From CAZAQV01 sp964487255 (GTDB lineage: Bacteria > Myxococcota_A > Polyangia > Polyangiales > CAZAQV01), in contig CAZAQV010000006.1 of NCBI GenBank assembly GCA_964487255.1, forward strand, positions 62,001 to 126,000: 64,000 bases of DNA. The letters run 5' to 3'. Positions 9,457-18,840 of the stretch are shown here, one piece after another. Numbering within the stretch: position 1 is the stretch's first letter; every line of letters begins with the position of its first letter. A model generated the notes under the pieces. It saw only the letters and a list, made by a program, of their open reading frames with translations, was not told the DNA's origin and did no database searches. A program made the position numbers and the translations under genes.

Positions 9457-11741
9457 TGTATCGCGCGCTTGTACCATCCATCTTTCTGCTTTTCGTGGCG
9501 TGTGGTGACACTACCGTGACCGTGCAGCCAAAGGGCTTTACGCGAAGTGATGACGTCGCCTATCTGTGTGTAAACCGGCAGTCCGGAGAGGCCGCTGACC
9601 GTGCAACTTGCCAAGACCATGACAACTATGCGCTGCTGGCGTTGGTCACACAGCGTGACCGGGGTGAAATCGCAAGCGTCGACCTTCGAGCCGAAACGTT
9701 GATCGACACCAATCGCGTCATCCCCGGGCACACCTTTGCCGCCGTGGGCGACCTTCCCAGTGGCATCGCGGTTGCGGAACAAAGCCCGAAGCGCATCTAT
9801 GTGAGTAACGCAGGCTCGTTCGACGTCGTCGCCCTGGAGCCCACCCGGGTCGTTCGGACCGACAACGATACAGCGGTCCCGAATGAGCGCGTGTCGTTTG
9901 AGGTCGCTCCAGCTTCTTTGTCGATCGCGCCCAACGGAAGCCGCCTCTTCGTGTCTTTGCCCGATACAGGGCAAATCGGAGTCGTTGAGCTTGAGGAAGA
10001 TGGCAGCTTCGGCGCTGTCTCGACGCTCACGCTGACGCCTCCGTCCATCGAGATCATGGAGCTTCAGCCCGAGGCACAAACATGGTGTTTTTCGTGCCCC
10101 TCCGAACGTTGCGCGCAGTTTGGCGGTGCGTCCGGCGGGCTATCCTGGGTCCCGCGCACAACGGGGAGTTCGCCCAGGCCCGGCCGAAGCATTGTCGATC
10201 CGGACGCCGGCACGGTACTTGTCACCGACTCGAGCTTGCCATTCATCTATCGTGTCGACATGAGCAGCCTCTCTATCGAAACGATTCCCACGGCAGCTCC
10301 CCTCCGGGCGCTTGCGCTCACCGATGCCCTCCCGATCACGCTGGGCGCTGAAGAGACAAAGCGCTACCTCTACGCCGTCAGTGCGGAGAGCGAAGACCTT
10401 CTCGTCATGAACTACCCGCAGGTCGAGACGCTTCTTGTTGGCCAAGAAGACCGCGGAAACCCAGTCCACATCGACCTCAACGCGCCTATCATCGACATCG
10501 CGTACTTTTCCCAAACAGCAGAAGAGGCATGCACGCCAGGCGAGGGCGACGCAGGACCTCTTCGGCTCAACGGTAGCTTTATCGGAGCGGTGACGGGGAA
10601 CGGACGTCTCCATGTCATCGACCTCTACGACGCGGACGTGACCGCAGGCTGTCGCGATGATTGCAGCGCCGACGGCGAGGGCGTCGAAGTTGCTTCCTAC
10701 GTTCGACGTCACCGTCCGCGAATCGCCAGTCGCATCCGCCGCGGCATCTCTTTGTCGACCGTCCCCACCTTCTCGATCGGCCCGCTCAATATTCGCCCGG
10801 AGGACAACGGCGTTTCAGCAGGCGGCATTGCACCTGATCTTGGCGAACTTTCCTGTCCAGACGACATGACGCAGGTCTTTCCCGACCCGACCGATCCCGA
10901 AGCTGCAGGTCCGGCGCGTTTGTGCGCACTCGCGAACCCATGGGGTGGCCAAGACGCGCGCTGGCGCGCGTTTTACGAGGGCACTATCCCCAACTCGCTC
11001 GGTGGAGACCCTCGTATAAGCGGCGACGGGGCGCGGTATACGCTCGAAGCGTCGCAAGACTTCTGTTCTGTTGGCGTGCTCGGTTTCGAGCAAGCCCAAG
11101 CGGCAGGCGCAGGAGCACCTGAGCTTGCCTACGGCGGCGATGACCTCTACATCCGCGAGGAGCTTCGTCTGCCCCAGCGCGATGACCCGTCTTGCGAGCA
11201 ACTGTTCGGCGAGGATGCCAGCGAAGTTTACCGCCGCTTTCCCATCGTCAGCGCGTCGGCTCACGCACTCACCCTCGGAGCTGGGGCCATCGATTTCGAC
11301 GAAGTCGTGCGTTGTCTTGGCGAACGACCGGCATTTGAAGTGCGCACCAACGACGCATTCGTCGTCGGCTCCACGAGCCGCGTCCCGCAACACCGCATCC
11401 GCGAGGCGCTCGACGGAAGCTGCGCTGTGGACACGACCCTGCCTATGCGGCTTCAGTTCCGCGCGATGGTCGGTCAGCCCTTCGACAACGGAGAGGTCGC
11501 ATTCAACCTCCAGCCAGCGAGCGAGGACGGAGAATCTGGACTGGTTCCGGATACCGAGGTCGTGCTCTCCTTCACGGTGGACGACGTTCCGCTGCCCATG
11601 CAGTTTACCGACCTCGCGACATTGCCCACTCGCGTGTCCTTCGTTCCCGAGCGCAGTCGCCTTTATGTCATCGACAGCCTGTCGCGAAATTATCGCTACC
11701 TACGACTCGACACGCTCAGCAAAGGGGACGCATTCCCGTGA
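9456..11741 (+). CDS. Large surface lipoprotein with YVTN-like repeats
   Basis: A 761-residue predicted lipoprotein. The frame is open upstream, but ATG 9456, overlapping the previous stop as TAATG, begins a proper signal (MYRALVPSIFLLFVACG, lipobox cysteine at 16). Propeller-type strands such as LPSGIAVAEQSPKRIYVSN, ASLSIAPNGSRLFVSLPD and TRVSFVPERSRLYVID recur along the protein. Scattered cysteines (TWCFSCPSERC, AGCRDDCSADG) suggest disulfides outside the cytoplasm. It is paired with the preceding lipoprotein, which has a similar design. Its stop overlaps the mutS GTG (GTGA), which is more likely genome compaction than functional linkage. Specific function unknown. Confidence 0.72.
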   Translation: MYRALVPSIFLLFVACGDTTVTVQPKGFTRSDDVAYLCVNRQSGEAADRATCQDHDNYALLALVTQRDRGEIASVDLRAETLIDTNRVIPGHTFAAVGDLPSGIAVAEQSPKRIYVSNAGSFDVVALEPTRVVRTDNDTAVPNERVSFEVAPASLSIAPNGSRLFVSLPDTGQIGVVELEEDGSFGAVSTLTLTPPSIEIMELQPEAQTWCFSCPSERCAQFGGASGGLSWVPRTTGSSPRPGRSIVDPDAGTVLVTDSSLPFIYRVDMSSLSIETIPTAAPLRALALTDALPITLGAEETKRYLYAVSAESEDLLVMNYPQVETLLVGQEDRGNPVHIDLNAPIIDIAYFSQTAEEACTPGEGDAGPLRLNGSFIGAVTGNGRLHVIDLYDADVTAGCRDDCSADGEGVEVASYVRRHRPRIASRIRRGISLSTVPTFSIGPLNIRPEDNGVSAGGIAPDLGELSCPDDMTQVFPDPTDPEAAGPARLCALANPWGGQDARWRAFYEGTIPNSLGGDPRISGDGARYTLEASQDFCSVGVLGFEQAQAAGAGAPELAYGGDDLYIREELRLPQRDDPSCEQLFGEDASEVYRRFPIVSASAHALTLGAGAIDFDEVVRCLGERPAFEVRTNDAFVVGSTSRVPQHRIREALDGSCAVDTTLPMRLQFRAMVGQPFDNGEVAFNLQPASEDGESGLVPDTEVVLSFTVDDVPLPMQFTDLATLPTRVSFVPERSRLYVIDSLSRNYRYLRLDTLSKGDAFP

Positions 11742-14401
11742 GTGCGGCGCCTGGCGTGAGTGAACAAGAGTCCACAGAAAAAAAGCGGCGTAACGTCTCG
11801 AAGAAGAGCCGGAACTCAAAGAAGAAGACGCACACCCCGGTGATGCGACAGTTTTTTGCAGCGAAAGCCGACTGCCCCGACGCTATCCTGTTCTTTCGTC
11901 TCGGCGATTTTTACGAAATGTTTTACGACGACGCGGTTCGTGTTGCGGAACTGCTCGAGCTAACGCTGACTTCACGCGGCAAAGGACCCGACGGAGAGCG
12001 AATCCCGATGGCGGGCGTTCCGCATCATGCGGCAGCCGGCTACATCGCCAAGCTTCTGGCAGCCGGAGAGCGTGTTGCCATCTGCGAGCAAATGGCCGAA
12101 CCGTCTCAGGTCAAGGGCGTTGTGCCACGACAGATCGTACGCGTCGTCACGCCTGGGCTTTGTCATGACCCCACCTCTCTCGATGCGCGAACCAACAACT
12201 ATCTGACCGCGGTCGCCCGCATCGCAGGTGAAGTAGCGATCGCATCACTCGACGTTTCGACCGGGGAACTTGAGGTCACGTCAGTGAGAACTCAAGCCGA
12301 GTTGCTCTCGGAGCTATTGCGTATCGAGCCGCGAGAAATCTTGCTCGACGAGTCAGAACGCGAATCCGACTGGCTCGCCCAAGCGTGCGCGGAGCTCGAC
12401 AAACACCTGCCGAACACTGTAACGCGGCAGCGTCCGTTCGCAGCAAACCGGCAAGACTGGCCACCCAGCGCAAGTTGGCTGGCCCGCGCATCTGACCCGG
12501 AAAGACTCGCCGCAGCCGCTGCCCTCGGTTACGCAACCGAGTCTGCCCGAGGCGAAGCGGTCCATATCCACAGCGCAAAGCGCGGCGACCGACAGCAATC
12601 GCTGGTCCTCGACGACGCCGCAGTGCGTAACCTCGAACTCGTGCGCACACTTCGTGGCGAGCGCGTGGGAAGCCTGCTCGACCACCTTGATAAGACGATG
12701 ACCGCAGTCGGCGCGCGCGCGCTGAGAAGACGCCTCTTGGCGCCCTCACAAAACCTGCAAGAGGTTCGCGAGTGGGCAAATTTCGTCTCGGCGCTCAAGG
12801 ACGAGGGGGCCACACGCAAGGCCATTCGCGACTCGCTGCGGGAGGTCCGCGACCTCGAACGACTCGCTGTTCGTGCTGAGCTGGCCATGGCATCTCCCCG
12901 TGATTTGGCAGCATTGCGCGCAAGCCTCAAAGCCATCCGCGACGTCTCTGCAGTACCCCTAGGGCGCGTTTCTACGCACTTCGAGGGAGTCGACCTGTGC
13001 CTCGACCTACTGCGCAATCTGGAGCAGCAACTGGCCGACGAGCCGCCCGTAACGACAGCAAGTGGCGGTGCGATTCGCGACAACGTGAGCGCAACGCTCG
13101 ACGAACTGCGAGAGCTCGCGGCGCACGGCAAAGATGTGGTCGCGAAGATGGAGGCGCGCGAACGCCAGCAGACCGGCATCGGGTCACTCAAAATCAAGTA
13201 CACGCGCGTGTTTGGCTACTACCTAGAGGTCACCAAATCGAACCTCGCGGCAGTACCCGCGCACTATCAACGCAAGCAGACCATCGCCAACGGCGAACGC
13301 TATATTACCGAGGAGCTCGCGGAGCTTCAGGACCGCATTCTGAGCGCCCAAGACCGCGCGCTCAAACTTGAGGCCGAACTTTTCGCGGAGCTGCGCGCAA
13401 CCGTGGGTAGCGCGGCGACGCGTCTTCACGCTTTGGCGCGGTGCGTGGCGGAACTCGACATTCACGCCGCGCTTGCCGAAGTTGCAGTCCAACACGACTA
13501 CGTCAAGCCGACCCTGTGCGACACATCGAGCATCGACCTAAAGCAAAGCCGCCACCCGATCGTGGAGAAACTTCTACCGACCGGCTCGTTCATAGCGAAC
13601 GACATCGCGTTGGATGTCAACGCCGCGCGCTTCGCCATGATCACCGGTCCCAACATGGCCGGCAAGTCGACCGTCATGCGTCAAGTCGCACTGTCGGTCA
13701 TCATGGCGCAGATGGGTGCTTTCGTTCCGGCACGCGAGGCCACCATCGGCATCGTGGACCGCATTCACACCCGGGTTGGCGCGAGCGATAGCATTGCGCA
13801 TGGGCAGAGCACGTTCATGGTTGAGATGACCGAGACCGCGACCATCTTACAGAACGCCACCAAGCGCTCTTTGGTGATCGTGGACGAAGTAGGGCGCGGA
13901 ACGAGCACGTATGATGGTCTAGCCATCGCGTGGGCTGTCGCCGAGTACCTACACAACGAGGTTGGCTGCATGACGCTGTTCGCCACCCACTATCACGAGC
14001 TATGCAAACTCGCGAACCCCGTGGCCGGCACGCTTCTCAATATGCACGTTGCGGCGCGACACGAGGCTGGGAGGATGCTGTTCGTCCACGAGCTCCGACC
14101 AGGAAGCACGAGTCGGAGCTACGGCGTGGAAGTTGCCCGACTGGCCGGCCTCCCCAAGGGCGTGGTCGATCGAGCGCAGTCTCTGCTCGGCAGCTTCGAG
14201 CCGGTCAAGCAGCCTGAGAGGGTTCCTCCCCAACCGTCCCAGGCGGAGTTGTTTGCGGCTGAGCCCGAAACGTACGATGAGGAACTGCGAGCCCTGGATA
14301 AAGCTCGAACAGTACTTTCGAAAATTCCCCTCGACGAGACGAGCCCCATCGATGCGTGGCACGCTCTGCGAGAAATTCAGTCCATTCTGACTGAGGATTG
14401 A
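11738..14401 (+). CDS. mutS: DNA mismatch repair protein MutS
   Basis: The 887-residue mismatch-recognition ATPase of methyl-independent or MutL-coupled repair. A 28-residue Lys/Arg/Ser-rich leader precedes the usual start. The mismatch-contacting Phe-x-Glu lies in FRLGDFYEMF near residue 55-60. The connector, lever and clamp regions are of normal length, and the C-terminal ABC-type ATPase has Walker A GPNMAGKST near 640, the signature-region STFMVEMTET, Walker B VIVDEVGRGTSTYDG and the ATHYHEL histidine switch. A C-terminal tail contains a PSQAELF-like segment. The start is GTG 11738 overlapping the previous stop. It is followed closely by hisC. Complete and apparently functional. Confidence 0.96.
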   Translation: MSAAPGVSEQESTEKKRRNVSKKSRNSKKKTHTPVMRQFFAAKADCPDAILFFRLGDFYEMFYDDAVRVAELLELTLTSRGKGPDGERIPMAGVPHHAAAGYIAKLLAAGERVAICEQMAEPSQVKGVVPRQIVRVVTPGLCHDPTSLDARTNNYLTAVARIAGEVAIASLDVSTGELEVTSVRTQAELLSELLRIEPREILLDESERESDWLAQACAELDKHLPNTVTRQRPFAANRQDWPPSASWLARASDPERLAAAAALGYATESARGEAVHIHSAKRGDRQQSLVLDDAAVRNLELVRTLRGERVGSLLDHLDKTMTAVGARALRRRLLAPSQNLQEVREWANFVSALKDEGATRKAIRDSLREVRDLERLAVRAELAMASPRDLAALRASLKAIRDVSAVPLGRVSTHFEGVDLCLDLLRNLEQQLADEPPVTTASGGAIRDNVSATLDELRELAAHGKDVVAKMEARERQQTGIGSLKIKYTRVFGYYLEVTKSNLAAVPAHYQRKQTIANGERYITEELAELQDRILSAQDRALKLEAELFAELRATVGSAATRLHALARCVAELDIHAALAEVAVQHDYVKPTLCDTSSIDLKQSRHPIVEKLLPTGSFIANDIALDVNAARFAMITGPNMAGKSTVMRQVALSVIMAQMGAFVPAREATIGIVDRIHTRVGASDSIAHGQSTFMVEMTETATILQNATKRSLVIVDEVGRGTSTYDGLAIAWAVAEYLHNEVGCMTLFATHYHELCKLANPVAGTLLNMHVAARHEAGRMLFVHELRPGSTSRSYGVEVARLAGLPKGVVDRAQSLLGSFEPVKQPERVPPQPSQAELFAAEPETYDEELRALDKARTVLSKIPLDETSPIDAWHALREIQSILTED

Positions 14402-14418
14402 GTCGTGAAAGGTCGATC

Positions 14419-15513
14419 GTGAGCGAGAGGAAAAAGCTGGTTCAGCAAAACATTGAGAGCATGAGTCCGTATGTGCCGGGCAAGCCAATCGAAGAAGTGC
14501 AACGAGAGCTCGGCATTAACGACATCGTCAAACTCGCTTCAAACGAGTCACCACTTGGACCTTCCCCGTTGGTCACGGAAGCTATCGCGCGTCATGCGAG
14601 CACCGTCCACCGCTATCCCGATGCCAGTGCCCACCGCTTGCGAACGAGGATGAGCGAGGAACTCCGCGTCCCGCCTGAAGAGATTACGTTCGGCAACGGC
14701 TCCAATGAACTCATCAACATCATCTGTCAGACCCTTGCCTCACCGAGCGAGCACGCGGTGATCGGCGCGCCGTCCTTTGTCTGTTACGCACTGGGCCTCA
14801 AGGCGGCCGATGTGCCTTTTACGGCAGTGCCGCTTCGCGAGATGCTCTTTTGGAATGTCGACGACTTGCTGCAGGCCGTCCAATCCGACACGAAATTACT
14901 GTTCATCGCCAACCCGAACAATCCGACCGGAACACACCTCGGCAAGACAGAACTCGAACGACTCCTGCGCGAACTGCCACCACAGGTCATCGCAGTGGTC
15001 GATGAAGCCTATGTCGAGTTTACGGATGCAGCAGACTACACCTCGGCAATGAGCCTTCGTCAGATTCGCGAACGTCTGATTATCCTACGCACCTTTTCCA
15101 AATCCCACGGCCTTGCCGGTTTGCGCGTCGGCTACGCGATTGCGCCTCCCGAAATTAGCGACTACCTCAATCGCGTTCGGGCGCCGTTTAACGTCAACCT
15201 GTTGGCCCAAGAGGCCGCTCTGGCGGCGCTCGACGACCCTACTCACGTCCAGCACTATGTAGAGTTTAATGCACGGGGACGGACCGAACTCGGAGGTGCG
15301 CTCGCAAGCCGCGGGCTCCGGGTTGCCCCCTCACAAACAAACTTCCTCTTTGTCGACTTCGAGCGCGACGGGGCGGAGCTGCATCGAGCATTGCTTCAGG
15401 AAGGTGTCATCATCCGATCCATGCCTGCGCCCGTATCGACCTGGCAACGCATTTCGATCGGCCTTGATGAGGAAAACGAGCGCCTGCTCAGTGCGCTCGC
15501 ACGTGTACTGTAG
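14419..15513 (+). CDS. hisC: Histidinol-phosphate aminotransferase
   Basis: A 364-residue PLP enzyme that converts imidazole-acetol phosphate and glutamate to histidinol phosphate in histidine synthesis. Family signs are VKLASNESPLGPSP near the N-terminus, NGSNELINII, FIANPNNPTGT, the VVDEAYVEF aspartate and tyrosine, and the PLP lysine in RTFSKSHGLAGLRVGYAI near residue 226. The frame opens at TTG 14398 overlapping mutS, but GTG 14419 with AAAGG six bases upstream is preferred. It is not in a his operon here; it sits between mutS and a lipoprotein gene. Related aminotransferases can also act on aromatic amino acids, which would fit nearby aroA, but HisC is the simpler call. Confidence 0.87.
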   Translation: MSERKKLVQQNIESMSPYVPGKPIEEVQRELGINDIVKLASNESPLGPSPLVTEAIARHASTVHRYPDASAHRLRTRMSEELRVPPEEITFGNGSNELINIICQTLASPSEHAVIGAPSFVCYALGLKAADVPFTAVPLREMLFWNVDDLLQAVQSDTKLLFIANPNNPTGTHLGKTELERLLRELPPQVIAVVDEAYVEFTDAADYTSAMSLRQIRERLIILRTFSKSHGLAGLRVGYAIAPPEISDYLNRVRAPFNVNLLAQEAALAALDDPTHVQHYVEFNARGRTELGGALASRGLRVAPSQTNFLFVDFERDGAELHRALLQEGVIIRSMPAPVSTWQRISIGLDEENERLLSALARVL

Positions 15514-15530
15514 CGTCCCTTTCCCTGTAG

Positions 15531-15536
15531 TATGCT
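15531..15536 (+). promoter_or_regulatory. -10-like TATGCT, probable leaderless start
   Basis: TATGCT ends 6 nt before ATG 15543. A second match, TAGTAT (15528-15533), overlaps it. No Shine-Dalgarno sequence and no clear -35 are visible. This would separate the lipoprotein gene transcriptionally from hisC 29 bp upstream. Confidence 0.45.
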
Positions 15537-15542
15537 TCGCGC

Positions 15543-16496
15543 ATGTTGACTTGGTATCGTTCACTTTCGCGGACCTGTTTCTTGACCGGCCTTTGCGCTT
15601 TGTTGACCGCTTGCGGCGGCAGCGCATCCGCGCCGACCACCGAGACGACGTCTACCGTGGAGCCACTTTACTGGCTTCCATCAACGGTACCCGCCATCGC
15701 GCAAATCGACGTCACGCGGCTTCGGAAGAGTCCCTACTTCGGTCGTATCGTCGAAATGTGGAAGGGCACACCATACTACGACCCAAAACTTGAAGCCCTG
15801 GTCGAGGCCGCAACGATCGTCTACGTCGGCATGCGCGACATCGATCCGACCCCCGACTCGGAGTTCTTTGTGGTTGCGCGTGGCAGTTTCGATGCCTCGA
15901 GCGCCATCGCGGCCGTCGACGCGATGCTCCACAGCGGTGTGCTTGGCAATGCGGCGCGAACCGTCGGCTTGCAGCCCGATACCGAAGGCGGCTGGAGCGC
16001 AGATTACGGCCGCGTGATGGACGATGGAAAGAACACCGCCCATCTCGAAGAGCTATCGCCGGGTGTGTGGGCTCTTTCGGTGTCTTTGGGTCCAGGCATT
16101 CGTGCGAGTTCGACCCCGGCACCACCTTCGGCAAAGCATTTTGCCTTGATGGACGAGGTGAGTTTTTCAATGCACACTGTCTCTTTCGTCGCGGACACGG
16201 CCGACCTGCCCGGCGATTTTGCATCGACCACCCTCGTGCTTGATGCGGATGACAGCGCCATGGCAAGCTCCCGACAGCGTACCAAAACGGGCATTTCCCC
16301 CGAGGCGCATGCTCAGCGCCTCAACGACCAGCTTTCGCAATTTTCCATGGCGGCCACACTCGCAGGCTTCGGGTCACTCAAGGAGATGGTGACGATCCGG
16401 GCAGAGGGCGATGTTTTGGCCATCGATGCGCAGGTTCCGCCTGACGTGCTCAACAAGGCGCTTGAGATGGCCCAATCGCTCATCGTACCGCGCTAA
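15543..16496 (+). CDS. Predicted lipoprotein of unknown function
   Basis: A 317-residue exported protein. The N-terminus (MLTWYRSLSRTCFLTGLCALLTACGG) is a lipoprotein signal with the lipobox cysteine at residue 24. The mature part begins with a Thr/Ser linker, then VPAIAQIDVTRLRKSPYFGRIVEMW and DSEFFVVARGSFDASSAIAAVDAML, a pattern seen in periplasmic proteins that score residual mass or stress but which I cannot place in a named family. No catalytic motif or membrane helix is seen after the signal. It lies between hisC and aroA and probably has its own leaderless promoter. The gene is convincing; the function is unknown. Confidence 0.72.
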   Translation: MLTWYRSLSRTCFLTGLCALLTACGGSASAPTTETTSTVEPLYWLPSTVPAIAQIDVTRLRKSPYFGRIVEMWKGTPYYDPKLEALVEAATIVYVGMRDIDPTPDSEFFVVARGSFDASSAIAAVDAMLHSGVLGNAARTVGLQPDTEGGWSADYGRVMDDGKNTAHLEELSPGVWALSVSLGPGIRASSTPAPPSAKHFALMDEVSFSMHTVSFVADTADLPGDFASTTLVLDADDSAMASSRQRTKTGISPEAHAQRLNDQLSQFSMAATLAGFGSLKEMVTIRAEGDVLAIDAQVPPDVLNKALEMAQSLIVPR

Positions 16497-16526
16497 AACG
16501 CAATGGATTTCGGACGCGACCTCCGA

Positions 16527-16532
16527 TAGATT
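16527..16532 (+). promoter_or_regulatory. -10-like TAGATT, probable leaderless start of aroA
   Basis: TAGATT (in CCGATAGATTC) ends 6 nt before ATG 16539. No Shine-Dalgarno sequence is present between it and the start. It would drive the aroA-cmk unit. Confidence 0.5.
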
Positions 16533-16538
16533 CTCCGC

Positions 16539-17933
16539 ATGCAGCTCGTCGTCAAGCGCGCAGCGCGCCCCCTGCGCGGTCAAGTTGCGGTACCGGGCGA
16601 CAAGTCCATCGGTCACCGCTCTCTCATCTTTGCCAGCCTCGCGCGTGGCACATCGGAAATTCACGGGCTTTCGGACGGGCTCGACAACGTAGCGACCCGT
16701 CGTGCCTTCTCGCAAATGGGCGTGGTGATCTCCGAACAGCCCGACGGCGACGACAGTTTTGTTCGAGTGCAAGGCGTGGGTCTCGATGGACTCAGTGCTC
16801 CGCGTTCGCCACTCGATTGCGGCAATTCTGGCACCACAATGCGCCTGTTGGCGGGCTTGCTGAGCGGCCAGCGCTTCGGCTCCGAGCTGTTCGGTGACGA
16901 ATCACTCACCCGTCGACCAATGGCACGCGTGACGGCCCCACTGCGGCAGCGTGGAGCGCAAATCGTGGGTGAGCCCTTCACCGACAGGAGCGGCAAACAG
17001 AATGAACGTCCGCCGTTGCGGATCACCGCGGCCAGCGGAAGTCTTTCGGGCATCGAGTACAACTCCCCGGTTGCCAGCGCGCAGGTCAAGAGTGCCGTGC
17101 TGCTGAGCGGCCTCTACGCTGACGGTCCCACCGTGGTGCGCGAACCGAAGCTTTCTCGCGATCACACAGAACGCATGATGCGAGCCCTCGGATATGCACT
17201 CGATGAAGCGGATGGTGCACTCAAGCTCAGCCCTGTCCCGGCTCGGCGTGGGCACGCAGCATTTCGCTGGCACGTGCCAGGGGACTTTTCCTCCGCTGCG
17301 TTCCTCGTTGCAGCAGCCTCGTTGGTGCCTGACAGCGACATCACCATTAGCAACGTGGGTCTCAATCCGACACGCATCGGTTTTCTCGATGCGGTCCGCG
17401 CCATGGGAGCCAACATCGACATCACAGAAGACAGAGGTGCTCCACATGGCTATCGCTCGGCAGGAGACGAACCTGTCGTTCGACTACGAGTGCGGGCGGC
17501 CCAGCTCCGGGCATCCTCGTTTTCAGGCGATTTGGTGACGCGAATGATCGATGAGGTCCCGGTTCTGAGCGTATGTTGTGCGTCGTCCGAGGGCACGAGC
17601 AGCGTCCGCGACGCGAGCGAGCTACGCGTCAAAGAGAGTGATCGAATCGCGACCATGAGCGGCGTCCTCGGCGCTTTTGGCATCGCAACGCAAGAGCGTG
17701 AAGATGGCCTCGACATTGTGGGAGGAAGCGCAGCAGGCACGACGGTCGCAGCCGAGCACGATCACCGCGTCGCCATGTCGGCCGCGATCCTCGGTCTTGT
17801 ATCGGATGGCGAAACGCGCGTCCTCGACGCCGACTGCGTCGCCACAAGCTACCCCGCTTTCGTGGCTCATATGCAGAGCCTTGGCGCCGACATTTATATG
17901 AAGGCTGATGCTTCGAGCGGAGAGCCGCAGTGA
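16539..17933 (+). CDS. aroA: 3-phosphoshikimate 1-carboxyvinyltransferase (EPSP synthase)
   Basis: A 464-residue enzyme of the shikimate pathway that joins PEP to shikimate-3-phosphate. The first conserved loop is VPGDKSIGHRSLIFASLARG near residue 20, with Gly where many enzymes have Ser. The second loop is LDCGNSGTTMRLLAGLLSG near 92. Further landmarks are SAQVKSAVLLSGLYADG, IDEVPVLSVCCASSEGTS and the C-terminal DHRVAMSAAILGL with the conserved Asp-His-Arg. The length is slightly above the usual 430 residues. It overlaps cmk by GTGA. The aroA-cmk-rpsA order is a widely conserved bacterial arrangement. Cytoplasmic and complete. Confidence 0.95.
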   Translation: MQLVVKRAARPLRGQVAVPGDKSIGHRSLIFASLARGTSEIHGLSDGLDNVATRRAFSQMGVVISEQPDGDDSFVRVQGVGLDGLSAPRSPLDCGNSGTTMRLLAGLLSGQRFGSELFGDESLTRRPMARVTAPLRQRGAQIVGEPFTDRSGKQNERPPLRITAASGSLSGIEYNSPVASAQVKSAVLLSGLYADGPTVVREPKLSRDHTERMMRALGYALDEADGALKLSPVPARRGHAAFRWHVPGDFSSAAFLVAAASLVPDSDITISNVGLNPTRIGFLDAVRAMGANIDITEDRGAPHGYRSAGDEPVVRLRVRAAQLRASSFSGDLVTRMIDEVPVLSVCCASSEGTSSVRDASELRVKESDRIATMSGVLGAFGIATQEREDGLDIVGGSAAGTTVAAEHDHRVAMSAAILGLVSDGETRVLDADCVATSYPAFVAHMQSLGADIYMKADASSGEPQ

Positions 17934-18628
17934 CAGACACGAAGGAGAAGGCGCCCATCGTTGCGCTCGACGGGCCAGCCGGCGCAGGCAAGAGCAGCAT
18001 CGCCGCGCTTCTGGCGGAGCGCTTGGGCTTTGTACTTGTCGACACGGGTGCGCTTTATCGTGGCGTGGCACTCGCTGCCAAAGACGCGGGCATTGGCTTT
18101 TCCGACGACGCGGGCCTAGCGAAGTTACTCGACGGCGTATCCATCACGTTAGAATACGATTCCCCCACGCAGGCCCGACTGATGATCGACGGCAACGACC
18201 GCACGGCGGAGATCCGCACGCCCGAAATTTCAAACGGCGCAAGTCAGGTGTCGGCGCAGCCAAGCGTTCGCCAATACCTCTTAGAGTTGCAGCGCTCTTT
18301 CGGCGAACGGGGTGGGGTCGTCATGGAAGGGCGCGACATTGGCACAGTGGTCTTCCCCAACGCTGAGGTTAAGATCTTCCTCACGGCCACCCCCGAAGTC
18401 CGCGCACAACGGCGCATGGAGCAGTTGGCGACCAAGGGACAGGTTGCGTCCTTCGAAGACGTGCTGGCAGGCATCGAGTCGCGGGACCGCCGAGACTCGG
18501 GGCGGGCCGTCTCGCCGCTACGGCAGGCCGAAGACGCGATCGAGGTCGATAGCTCAGAGATGAGCATGGACGAGGTGCTCGAGCTACTCGTTCGCATCGT
18601 GCAGAAGGCCAATCCTCTGGTAAAATAG
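17930..18628 (+). CDS. cmk: Cytidylate kinase
   Basis: A 232-residue nucleoside monophosphate kinase that phosphorylates CMP and dCMP. The P-loop ALDGPAGAGKSS lies at about residues 12-23, followed by LGFVLVDTGALYRGVAL. The NMP-binding insert, VVMEGRDIGTVVFPNAEVKIFLTA and the lid RRMEQL with SRDRRDSGRAVSPL are all present. The start is GTG 17930 inside the aroA stop (GTGA), so translation is coupled. It is followed by a 212-bp spacer with the rpsA promoter and leader. Normal length with no anomalies. Confidence 0.95.
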   Translation: MTDTKEKAPIVALDGPAGAGKSSIAALLAERLGFVLVDTGALYRGVALAAKDAGIGFSDDAGLAKLLDGVSITLEYDSPTQARLMIDGNDRTAEIRTPEISNGASQVSAQPSVRQYLLELQRSFGERGGVVMEGRDIGTVVFPNAEVKIFLTATPEVRAQRRMEQLATKGQVASFEDVLAGIESRDRRDSGRAVSPLRQAEDAIEVDSSEMSMDEVLELLVRIVQKANPLVK

Positions 18629-18663
18629 CGTCATTGAGGCTTAATGGGTCCGTTTACGCTGAG

Positions 18664-18692
18664 TTGACAGTGGCATGAGCCGCTGCTAACCA
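18664..18692 (+). promoter_or_regulatory. Probable rpsA promoter
   Basis: A perfect TTGACA (18664-18669) is followed after 17 bp by TAACCA (18687-18692). It is placed to transcribe rpsA with a leader of about 140 nt. A second -10-like TAAAAT overlaps the end of cmk (18620-18625). Confidence 0.5.
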
Positions 18693-18699
18693 GTGCGAC

Positions 18700-18840
18700 C
18701 CTGAAACCCCTGACAATTCGTTGCCCATTTCGTCAACGAGGAGTCGATTTACCAAATAAGACAAAGGCTTCGTCGGGAGTGGCGAACGAAATGGCGCCGC
18801 GAAGCCTGGCTCATGCTCCCGGGAAAACACACAAACTTAC
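18700..18840 (+). promoter_or_regulatory. Structured 5' leader of rpsA (candidate autoregulatory element)
   Basis: The leader holds a small hairpin (TCGTTG 18718-18723 with CAACGA 18734-18739). It then has two interleaved pairings: AGGCTTCG 18765-18772 with CGAAGCCT 18800-18807, and CGGGAG 18774-18779 with CTCCCG 18816-18821. Together the last two form an H-type pseudoknot ending 19 nt before the ATG. No Shine-Dalgarno sequence precedes the ATG, as in E. coli rpsA, where leader structure lets S1 control its own translation. The regulatory role here is inferred from this arrangement. Confidence 0.5.
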
